Source: Channallabes apus (Eukaryota; Chordata; Actinopteri; Siluriformes; Clariidae). Taken from it: a stretch of DNA of 64,000 nt. The notes beneath the pieces were generated by a model. That model ran no database searches, was not told the DNA's origin, and saw nothing but the letters and a program-made list of their open reading frames with translations. A program made the translations under genes and the position numbers. The DNA is taken from the NCBI GenBank assembly GCA_030522415.1, contig CM060124.1:29891254-29955253 (forward strand). Direction: 5' to 3'. Shown here in pieces: positions 55,319 through 64,000 of the stretch. The number at the start of each line of letters is the position of its first letter. Within the stretch, counting starts at the first letter, position 1.

Positions 55319-55623
55319 CACTGTAAAAAATAAATAGTACATTTTACAGTAAAAAACCAGCAGCTGTGGTTGCCAGAATTCTACCGTGAAAAATATGGTA
55401 ACACCGTTATTGCACTGTGAAAAAAATAAATAAACTGTAAATGTCACAGTAAAAAAATGGCAGCTGTGGTTGCCAGAAGTTTACCGTAAATTTTTTAAAG
55501 CGGTATAGAAGATGAATGAATGAATGAATCCTACGGTTATCCCAAGTTTTGTGAAATACCGTTTCATTCTGTAGCATTTATACGGTATTTTACTGTTAGA
55601 ATTACGAACATTTTTTTACAGTG
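55319..55623. mobile_element. CACTG-ended MITE inside a SINE
   Basis: Starts CACTGTAAAAAATAAATAGT and ends TTTTTTTACAGTG, flanked by CA at 55317-55318 and 55624-55625. Intact SINE A copies read CTCCATGCACACAG at this spot, so the empty site confirms a 2-bp duplication. Inside are two direct copies of an AGCTGTGGTTGCCAGAA segment (55365 and 55463) and a scrap of SINE A tail (55498-55529). Confidence 0.88.
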
Positions 55624-55625
55624 CA

Positions 55626-55715
55626 TGCACACAGACCCTAATGTAGAAATCAGACCTTTAACCCTGGATGAGCGACATCACAGTGCTAACCATTATGCCA
55701 CCGTGCTGCCCTACA
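55626..55715 (-). mobile_element. SINE family A, 5-prime head (split copy)
   Basis: TGCACACAGACCC, degenerate B box, then CAGTGCTAACCATTATGCCA and CCGTGCTGCC, the tRNA-like head in reverse. Confidence 0.85.
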
Positions 55716-55879
55716 TAAGATAAATAACTGCATGGTATCTGCTTACAGACAGGCCTGAAAGTCTCTAAGGCTGTTTGTCCAAATCCAAAATCAGGCAAAT
55801 GGAATTCTTTGGCTTGTTAGTCAATCTGTCCCAAATTGCTTAACATAGCAGAACAGACAAAACCGTTTTATAGGGCTGT

Positions 55880-56640
55880 ACGGAAAAGACCTTGATGATA
55901 TCATGACTGAGAACACAGATGTCAAAATAAATAAAATCTCCCTCTCTCTATTTCTCCCTCACACACGGATACAGGAAGTAATTAACTAGAAGAAGCCATT
56001 AAAAAAATATGTCTTTTAAAAATAAAACGATGTATATATTGTCTTAGCTTTCTGAGCTGGAATTACTGGTTGCTATTTCAGATTGGACTGCGAAAGACTG
56101 CCGTATTGTTCAGTGTCTTCTGAAATATTTATTGCCTGTAGTGTAATTCCCAAGCAGAGAGCCTCGGAGACAGAGGAACTGTACAGGGTACTAGCACACA
56201 GCATTCATCAGGGCAGATTATCAACACTGTGCACGCAGACACACACATACACACACCCTGCTAATGAACTGGTGAGGGATGTTTATGAGGAATCGCTTAC
56301 CAACCACACAGATCAGGAACAGATGCCTTCTGGCATACAAGCGTGTGCTGGAGCTGATTTGACCACTGTTCTGATTCCAGCCTATGAAAGCCTGGAATGT
56401 CATGGTGTTTCCTGATCTCTTCACCAGATTGCCCCTTCTACTACACCACCACCACCTTGTAAACGTATCTTAAAGAGATGGTATGCCTTAACAATGTATT
56501 TGTACCTTGTACGATATGGCCTACCATGGTAAGCCACTCAAATTTTGCAAATCTCTTGACTCTTAGTCTTAAACTGCCTCCAAACACATTCTGCTTTTCC
56601 TTAATGGGAGGAATGACTGTTCCTAGTTTTACAGCTTACC
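55880..56640. other. Unique DNA, nothing recognised
   Basis: An open frame of 110 codons (56083-56415) has no recognisable domain. The sequence is repeat-poor and could include regulatory DNA. Confidence 0.35.
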
Positions 56641-57335
56641 AGAGTAAACAATCCCACCATCTGAACATTCCCGAACAAGGTGCTGAAGAGACACCAGCCA
56701 TTCGCCGGAGTAAGCTCATCAAGATCCATTTGGCCGAGTGTGAGATTAAGTGTCGAGTGCAGCCACGGGATGTGTACACATATGTAACCACGGGTTTTTC
56801 GTTTGCATCTGGTCTCCTTATGCATGTTTTTCGAGCCTTGAGAGGAGGACGATGAGCATGAAAGGAAATTGCGATGAGCTCTCTTCTGCAAATCTGCTCC
56901 GCATTACACTGTGAGCAATATCAATCCGAACAAGCTGCCTCGACCTGCATGGGGTTCACCGCTGGCTCTCGAACATAGCCGTTCTGGGAGGAATTGGGCG
57001 AGCAGAGATCATTAAAGTTCTCCTCTGATGAATGAAACATGGCAGTTATGCTAATTTCAAGTAATTTGCAAAACCTCACTTGCCTTGTTGTCCTTTCTAG
57101 GGAAGTTGGATTTGGGGACTGAGTGAAATCATATTGGCTTATGGAGTCAACGTAGCCTGAAAGGTCCTCACTAATCGATCTCAGCAGACGATTTGACTGT
57201 TCTGGTCTCTGAAATTGTGCAACTGTTTTCTTTTTTTTGACAACACACAAAAGCTTGGGAAAGTTCTGGACAACCAAGTACTGCACTTGCTTTTTGATCT
57301 TCTTATCCACATCAACTAGATGGCCTCGCAAGTTT
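56640..57335. promoter_or_regulatory. Candidate conserved non-coding block
   Basis: A 700-base block without simple repeats, with balanced composition. It contains ATGAGCATGAAAGGAAATTG, GCTAATTTCAAGTAATTTGC, CATTAAAGTTCTCC and ACTAATCGATCTCAGC. Overlapping frames on both strands (125 and 136 codons) are open but show no domain or splice pattern. Low-confidence enhancer candidate. Confidence 0.3.
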
Positions 57336-58265
57336 CCACATACAGTACCTCTCCTGTGCCGTGTTAATTCAATTCAGTTCATCAAAAAGAAATGAAAAAG
57401 AAAATTGGGGAATGGGTATAAAATGTGAGAAAATGATCAGATGTAACCATCTAGCTGCATGAAATAGTTTTAAAACACTGATGCTTATGCCAAACTGGAC
57501 TCCATTTTGAATCCAGCTGAAGGTACTAATCAACCCCCAAATTGAACCAAGCTTCATGTGAGTCTGTAGCATGCCTCGAGTTGGCCCAGCATCAGCAAAG
57601 ATACAAAGAACCATCCTTGTATCAAGACTGCCAAAAAATGTGGAATAAACTTCTTGGACACAAGGACTGAAGACCTACAGTAACACTTTGAACATTTTTC
57701 TTGCTCTGCTAACTGCTTGCACATATAGTTGGAGCTTAGTAGTAATTTTAGACACTGACCTATGTACAGTACTTCTACTAGCAGGAGCATGGATTATGTT
57801 ATGAAACTTGAGACTGGCTCATGTTCAATAATTCCACTTAGCTATTCCTGCCCAGTGCAGAAATGATCAGGTCTTCAATCACATCCACAGCAACAGTGGC
57901 AAGGAACAATGGGCCCTGGTTCGAACCTGAGCTTTGGGTCAGGGCGAAGGCTTTATAAAGAGCATCACATGTTCAAGCAGAAGGTTGACTGATGACTTGT
58001 AACTGACCCTAGACTTGACCCTGTGATGCCCATCATGAGGCTACTGATCCTGGACTAGGTTCAAGATTCACCATGACTAGGATACATTAGTGACTATTGG
58101 ACTGGTATCACATTCATTGGTATTTTCCTGCATTCAGCTCATGGAACAGGCTGCATTATTCTGAGTAGGTTAAACTGGGTTCCACCAGCAAGGAAATGAG
58201 CGCGGTTGCCGTTTTAAATGTTGTATACAGCTTGAGGAACTTTATATTACATCAACTTCTTTTAA
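57336..58265. other. Unique DNA, nothing recognised
   Basis: No gene or known repeat recognised. Confidence 0.35.
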
Positions 58266-58269
58266 CTAT

Positions 58270-58720
58270 AAAACTCATGTCCACATGCTTTATATTTCAG
58301 ACTGACAGATTGAATTGCATGCACATGCTTACGAGTCCTCTTTGCTTAATTTGACGACTCTGGAGTGTCAGACTTCCCTTCAGACTCTCCTTCCCAGAAC
58401 ATCTTCATTCACCCCATCGGGATAAACAAATTATCCAAATGAAAAGCAAAAGCCATCCTTGCCCACATCTGCTCATGGAGTCCTCCATTCCACAGCACAA
58501 CTCTTTTCTTCTTTTTTTCTTTTTTGCAGCCATGAGAGAATAATAATGGGGTGGAATTTGTGTCAGCCCAATTCAGGAAAATAAGATATCATGTCTTTCC
58601 ATCGGCCCGATGTCAGCCGTTCAGTTTTGAACCCGAACGCATCATCCCCGTGCAGCATCCTAAAAAAGGGGTTCAGCCAAAGTTCAGATGTCTGCAACCA
58701 CCAAACAGCTTTCACTTTTC
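58270..58720. promoter_or_regulatory. Candidate conserved non-coding block
   Basis: Repeat-free apart from a T-run at 58505-58527. Includes CTTTGCTTAATTTGACGACT, GGGATAAACAAATTATCC (a near-palindrome), GAGAATAATAATGGGGTGG and CAATTCAGG. No coding signal. Confidence 0.28.
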
Positions 58721-59690
58721 CTTTTTTTTTCTTTCTTTCTGTGAAAGGGGCAAAACAATGCCTCCTTGCACATTCGATTAGTCAATGAGCCAATGATTTC
58801 TTTTACAACATCAGCCACATGTGTAGTAGGACATTCATCTCCAGGATTTCATCATGCACCATGTAAATAACCTCATCCATAACTGGAAGAAGGAGCCTGT
58901 CAAACAGTCACATTCTGGTATTAATCTAATCTTGACGGATGCTGGGAGAAGTTTGGTTACCTAACAGGAACCTCAGATACAATGAAGAAACCATTAATAA
59001 CATGATATTACCCGGCTCTGTGATGTCATTCCTTTGTTATCCAGTGCAGGATTTCATGCTTTTGGACCAAAGACAAAAATTGGATATTATGATATATATT
59101 TTTGAAATACATGTTTGCCATGTCAAATAATGACATGGTTTGGACATCAAATGAATAATATGATACGATGTCTTATCCAAATAGAATTCATGCTGTAATC
59201 AGGCCAGACCTTTGCCAGTTGGGGGACTTTATTACTGTGGTGGCAGTTGCGGGTGTGGCTAAGCACTAATCTGTATCCTCAGAAAGGAATATTAACTGTT
59301 ACCCTTAATAGTAAATAGTATAATAATAGTAACTGTTACCCTGATCTCTGTCCTCATAAAGCTAGGAAGCATTTGTTGTTGTCTAGCAAGTGATACACAG
59401 TCCTAGCTAATATAATATTCTTAAAAATATTTAAGCCTGCATAATGAAGTTTGATCACCTGTTTGTTCATTGTGGCCAAGAAACTTTTTCTGCTTGTTTA
59501 TACACAACCTTACACTCATCAACAACCAACCCCACTGAAATGAACATTTCTCCGAAATAATCCAAAAGTTAAAGTGGCTGATCTGTTTGTCTACTTCTAG
59601 TAGAACTAGTCTGATGAATGTCTGTTCATTGGTCAAAACTCACTCTTTCAATGAGAACCCGAAACTGTTCTGTACGCATGTCCAGCCAGA
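58721..59690. other. Unique DNA, nothing recognised
   Basis: Short frames only; no repeat family identified. Confidence 0.35.
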
Positions 59691-59701
59691 TTGTGTCACA
59701 G

Positions 59702-61291
59702 CAAGGGCGTAGATTTGGTCTGGACATTGGTGGGGACCTATGACTCCACCCCCCCATCCCCTGCCCCACCCACCAACCCCCCCACCCCAACTCCGTCCAC
59801 GGAATGCATGTTTTTTTAATATGCTGCAAAATGCAAAATCACTTTACATTAATACTAGCAATGCTTCGATAGATATTAATCCACTCGAAATGCAATTCAT
59901 TAAGTTAAATTAAGGAATAGTGTAATGTTAGTGGTTCCTGGTTAATAACATTTTTTTGACACTTCTGTTCACACAACCAAATGTTCTAAGTGCAATATCT
60001 GATCATAATACACTTGTGCAATACTTCTTTTCACTTACACTAAAGTTCTAGTGCAATATGTAACTAAATTATGTGCCAGAGCTAATTCTATTCTATTCTA
60101 TTCTACTTCTATTTATTGTTATTTTTCCTTAAATTTAATTAAATTTTCCTGTCTAATATATATTTTTTCATAATCTAACTTTTCCTTGCTTCCCGGTAAA
60201 TTAATCTGAGCAACTGCATAAGAGCAATTTCCCTCTGGGATTAATAAAGTTCTTTGAATCTTGAATCTTAAAGGAATGTTTAATAACTGACAAAAAGCTA
60301 GTTTAATAAAGACTATTCTTTATTGAGCCATAGTGCAAACGAAACATCTCAAGCATCAGTATATATAAAAGTAGATTACATCTAAACATGAATACTGTTA
60401 GGTACCACACAACAGCTCAATGCCTATTGCTCCTATATGAAGGAGCCAAAAACATGCCTTCGCCTCTCGTTAACAGAAATAAACTGCTGACGTGTTTGTT
60501 TGACATCAATATTGTCCAGACTGTTCTGGCGGACATGGCATACAGCAGCATTGTTATAGCTCATTTGTGTCATTGTTGATGCAGTCAGTGAATGCATTTT
60601 AAAAACTATTTGTGTGAAGCTGATTGTCTATTGGTGAACTGTAACTAAATTCTAGTATGTAGTTTATCAATTTCTTTCACAAGACTCATTTCTGACAAAC
60701 AGTCGTCATTAGATTAGGAGACTGACAGCGGTCATATTTATACTTTTACATTCAGCTGTTTAATCTGCTGTTAGTTTGAAGTCCGTATTCACAGACTATA
60801 ACCTGCCCTGCTGTAATGAATGTGCGTCAAAGGGGTAAAAAAAATAAAATAAAAAACACTAGCAGTAACATTAACTGTTGTCGTTACTTTGATGGACTTT
60901 GATGGATTCACTAGCGAACTTGAAGCTCCTTATGTCCAGTTTCTTTTCTTTTTTTTTTTTGCTGCCGCCTCCTCACATGTCTGTCACCCAACACACCTTC
61001 TTGCACGGGGAAAAAAAAATCCACTGCATTTGGCGCTGCTTGTGTCTGAACGCAGCCAATAGCCTATCACATGATAGCAGGGACAGGAACAGCCAATCAA
61101 AATGTTCATATGTGTTTTGGGGGCGGGAGGACTCAAGGAGAGAACGTGATTTATCCCTTTCTGCGTGTCTAGGTTAATGTTGACAGCACAATTTTATTTA
61201 AGAGGATTAAATTATTGGTGGGGACATTTCAATGGTCGGAGGATATTGGTGGGGACACATCCCCTCCGTCCACCCTAAATCTACGCCCCTG
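59702..61291. mobile_element. hAT-type non-autonomous element with 8-bp target duplication
   Basis: Left terminus CAAGGGCGTAGATTT and right terminus, reverse-complemented CAGGGGCGTAGATTTAGGGT. It is flanked by a perfect TGTCACAG at 59694-59701 and 61292-61299. An 8-bp duplication with CAGGGG-type ends fits the hAT superfamily. The length of 1,590 bases holds no transposase. It contains a retroposon tail (about 59990-60275) and a promoter-like patch with two CCAAT boxes (61056-61060, 61093-61097). A repeated TTGGTGGGGACA motif lies at both inner edges. Confidence 0.92.
59990..60275 (+). mobile_element. LINE-type retroposon tail inside the hAT element
   Basis: CAATTTCCCTCTGGGATTAA followed by TAAAGTTCTTTGAATCTTGA and a duplicated GAATCTT end is a typical 3-prime end of fish LINE-type retroposons. 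TATTC repeats lie at 60091-60107. The clade is not resolved. Confidence 0.6.
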
Positions 61292-61708
61292 TGTCACAGC
61301 ATCACACAAAACTGTCTGGACAGAACTTTAATGAAACTGTTGCAGTACTTATATACAGTATATCTGCCTGAAGTTTACCCGGCACCATAGGTTAAATCAA
61401 AATGTTGAGTAACAGCGATGTTATGAACAGTTATTTGTACTTCAAAATAAGTTATTAACTTTGCTCAATGTAAACAAAGTCCTGCACAATTAGATATAAA
61501 TTAGAACGGCTAAACGGAATGTTTTTACTGCGGTTAGTTCATAAGTGATATATGTAAGTGAATTTTAACACTCTGGAGTAGTTTTAAGACCAAACTTTTT
61601 TTTTTTTTTTTTTTCATCTGTGAACTCCCTGATTACTGAACAATATATGACTGATGACGAAAGAAGTACAACTTAGTGTAAACAAGGTGTAAGATGCTCA
61701 TATATACG

Positions 61709-62225
61709 CACACACTACCGTTCAAAAGTTTGGGGTCACTTGCAAATTTCTTTGTTTTTGTTTAGTGATTTATTTTCTACATTCTACAACAATACTGTGG
61801 ATTTCAAAACTATAAAATAACACATATGGAATTAGGTAATTACGTAACAACAAGAAAAACACCAGTTAGTTGTTATTGTAAGACACAGAGGTCGGCCTTT
61901 CTGTAATAGTTCCTGCAAGAACAGTATTGTGTCAAGTGCATTTGCAAAATCCGTCCAGCACCATAATGAAACTGTCTCTCATGAAGGCCGTCCCAGGAGG
62001 ACGAGACCAAAACCTCCCTCTGCTGCAGACGAGAAGTTCATTTAGAGTTATCAGCCTGAAAAATGACCAATTAACAGCAGCTCAGATTAGAGGCGTTATG
62101 AAGTCTTTACTGAGCAGAAGTAGCAGAAACATCTCAATATCAACTGTTCAAAGGAGATTCATGCAGTTTTTGGACGCCTTCAGCAAAACTTTACAATGTA
62201 GAAAGAAATAAAAATCATAAATATA
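61709..62225 (+). pseudogene. Tc1-type element relic
   Basis: The left end has ACACTACCGTTCAAAAGTTT and GGGGTCACTT, a common fish Tc1 terminus. The body encodes LTAAQIRGVMKSLLSRSSRN, then ISISTVQRRFMQF, which is the paired-type DNA-binding domain of the transposase. The catalytic part is missing. The sequence jumps to the other-end repeat TTACAATGTAGAAAGAAATA at about 62193-62212. Confidence 0.82.
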
Positions 62226-62267
62226 ATAAAGAACCATATATATATATGGAAATATGGTACAAGTTAC

Positions 62268-62425
62268 ACAGAGAGTTCTGCTGTCCTGTTCAGGGTCGCG
62301 GGAAGCCTGAAGCCTATCCCAGGGGATTTGGGGCACTAGACAGTGTACACCCCATAACACTGGGCCAGTCCAGTGCAGGGCACAAGCATGCACACACTCG
62401 CACATTATGGCAATTTGGAAACTTC
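62268..62425 (-). mobile_element. SINE family A, 3-prime fragment
   Basis: Minus orientation: GTTCAGGGTCGCGGGAAGCC, GAAGCCTATCCCAGGGGATT, AGTGTACACCCCATAACACT and GGCAATTTGGAAAC. The head is missing. Confidence 0.85.
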
Positions 62426-62859
62426 AATTATAATTATGCCATCTTGTTTTCAAAATTGACTTGAAATATTCTCAACATTTCCTCTGGCATTTCTTAAGGT
62501 GAATGTAGGTTTTAATGGGCAAAAATGTAATAAGTTCTGTAGGTTTAATCAATGTTCTATTAATATTAGTTATCTGAAATAGGCACATGGGTTGCTGTGA
62601 AGGACTTATGTTAAAAATGTGAATATATTTCCTTTACAGATGTATTTACAAATGGAATATTAGTGAAACATATTTCTAAAAGTAAGCAGGTAGAGGATGG
62701 GATAAACCCGCAGCTCTGAGATCTCCCAGCCTGGACTTGGAGTTGCTCAATCTCTCTCTCGAACATGCTTCCAATTTTCTCAAATCAAACACATCAATAA
62801 AAGCAAGATATCAGCATCCATACTGATGCTGTTATTGTAAAAAGATGAGAAAGGCTTTA

Positions 62860-63240
62860 ATATTGGTAGAGGTCGGCAAACGTGCAGATCAGATTCTGCA
62901 TTATGTGCAGCGCAGAGGTAGACCTGCTATGTTTAACGTCAGATCAAATAGACCACGCTAATACCTCCGCGTACTGTTCCCTGACATCTGTACACTCGCG
63001 ATGTTTTCTTTTTCCAGCCAGTTTGTTCAAAGTGCAGGCGGAATTTCACAGCAGAGCTGGTTTTTATAGAAACCTTGTCAGTTTGTCCTCGGGCAAGTAG
63101 CACAGTGCATTCACAGGGCCACTGGGGTTAACACAAAGTCAAATTCAATCAAACTCCTATGCTGGAATTCTCTCTATTCAAGGTACCGTTTTCCGAACAT
63201 CAACGTTTACTTGTCAGCTATGATGATGCTCTGCCAAATC
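62860..63240. promoter_or_regulatory. Candidate conserved non-coding block
   Basis: Repeat-free, balanced composition. Contains TAACGTCAGATCAAATAGAC, ACCACGCTAATACC, CAAAGTCAAATTCAATCAAA (TCF-like and HOX-like cores) and GTCAGCTATGATGATGC. No coding domain. Confidence 0.3.
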
Positions 63241-63659
63241 CTGTTTCCCCTTTTCTGTATTGTGTATATTAATTACGCTGAAAAGTTTTGATTTTATATA
63301 CAAAAAGACCTTTTCTGTCTACACCAGGATTAAGTAGCTGACTGCATGAGTGACAAATTTACCACCAGGAGGATTCTACTGATTTGATTTCTACTAGTGA
63401 CTGTGGCGACTCTTTTTACATTCCTCACTTTTTAAAGCCTCATGGGAAATGTCTGACTGTTCAATGAAGTGCCGCCTGAGGCTAACTGAGCTTCTGTAGT
63501 GACATCATAAGAGTCTGCAAACCAAAAGTCTGGAAAATAAATAAATAAAAGCAGTACGTTAAATCCAATTTTTTTTAAATTACACAAAATCAGCAATTTA
63601 GATAAAATTTTTTCGTAAGGAACATTACACGTATTCAGAGTCAAGTTACGCACCTGCTT

Positions 63660-64000
63660 AATTCATTCATTCATTCATTCATCTTCTATACCGCTTAATC
63701 CTGTGTTCAGGGTCGCGGGGGACCTGGAGCCTATCCCAGGAGACTTCGGGCACTAGGCGGGGTACACCCTGGACAGGGTGCCAATCCATCGCAGGGCACA
63801 CACACATACACACACTCACACACTACGGCCATTTTTGGGAACGGCAATTAGCCTAACCTGCATGTCTTTGGACTGTGGGAGGAAACCGGAGTACCCGGAG
63901 GAAACCCACCAAGCACGGGGAGAACATGCAAACTCCATGCACACAGAGACGGGAATCGAGCCTGGCCGGGGAATCGAACCCAGACCCTGGAGGTGCAAGG
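63660..64000 (-). mobile_element. SINE family A, near-complete, cut by the window end
   Basis: Minus orientation from an ATTC-repeat tail (63660-63680, GAAT repeats on the minus strand) through CTTCTATACCGCTTAATCCT, GGGGTACACCCTGGACAGGG, GGAGGAAACCGGAGTACCCG and GGGGAATCGAACCCAGACCC (B box reversed). It closely matches the copy at 33119-33494. The A-box end lies beyond base 64000. Confidence 0.96.

Noticed and set aside
56478..57331. Opposed 125- and 136-residue ORFs
   Set aside because: No domain, no exon-like boundaries, both strands open over the same region; probably chance in balanced-composition DNA.

Overview
ORGANISM. This is nuclear DNA of a ray-finned fish, probably an ostariophysan and plausibly a catfish. 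The evidence is an intron-containing vertebrate engrailed gene, many Tc1/mariner copies (one of the Sleeping Beauty type), CA, GT, TTTC and ATT microsatellites, and two abundant tRNA-derived SINE families of a kind I associate with catfish and their relatives. The species call is inference; the window holds no species-diagnostic gene. GENE CONTENT. I find one convincing host protein gene: a two-exon engrailed homeobox gene on the + strand, with exon 1 at 16082-16583 and exon 2 at 21139-21458. It is of the en1 type, 273 residues long, with EH1, WPAW-type EH2, homeodomain and C-terminal EH5 regions all present. Its promoter region (15424-16081) is CpG-rich. The rest is gene-poor, as expected around vertebrate En1, which lies in a regulatory gene desert. 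Several repeat-free blocks rich in homeodomain-type core sites (14200-14640, 43620-44040, 51030-51300, 56640-57330, 58270-58720, 62860-63240) are candidate conserved regulatory elements, but this cannot be tested here. LAYOUT. 1-3340: SINE, a locally duplicated segment and a GGGCCC-ended element. 3345-10295: a deep nest in which a foldback element holds a SINE, which holds a Harbinger-like element, which holds both a long-TIR MITE with a 29-bp minisatellite and a CACTG-ended transposon carrying a small spliced host-like gene, itself interrupted by a Tc1 copy. 10300-15420: relic transposase and unique sequence. 15424-22290: en1. 22300-27090: unique DNA and microsatellites. 27096-28502: Sleeping Beauty-type relic. 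31142-34045: a second nest (SINE, old Tc1, younger Tc1, young SINE with a 12-bp target duplication). 35550-40780: SINEs, mariner relics and a gypsy gag relic. 41340-46730: a 1.2-kb polypyrimidine tract and a 1.8-kb 13-bp minisatellite. 46979-49846: a templated-insertion rearrangement inside a CACTG element, then another MITE. 51972-52920: a solo LTR with a perfect 5-bp target duplication. 53270-64000: diverged repeats, a Tc1 MITE, a third CACTG element inside a SINE, a hAT-type element with a perfect 8-bp duplication, and further SINEs. HOW IT FITS TOGETHER. The functional core is en1 plus its probable regulatory surroundings. Almost everything else is mobile-element history, which can be ordered because insertions split one another. 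The most unusual object is the CACTG-ended transposon at 5758-9863: it carries a promoter-like segment and the last exon of what looks like a multicopy fish gene family.
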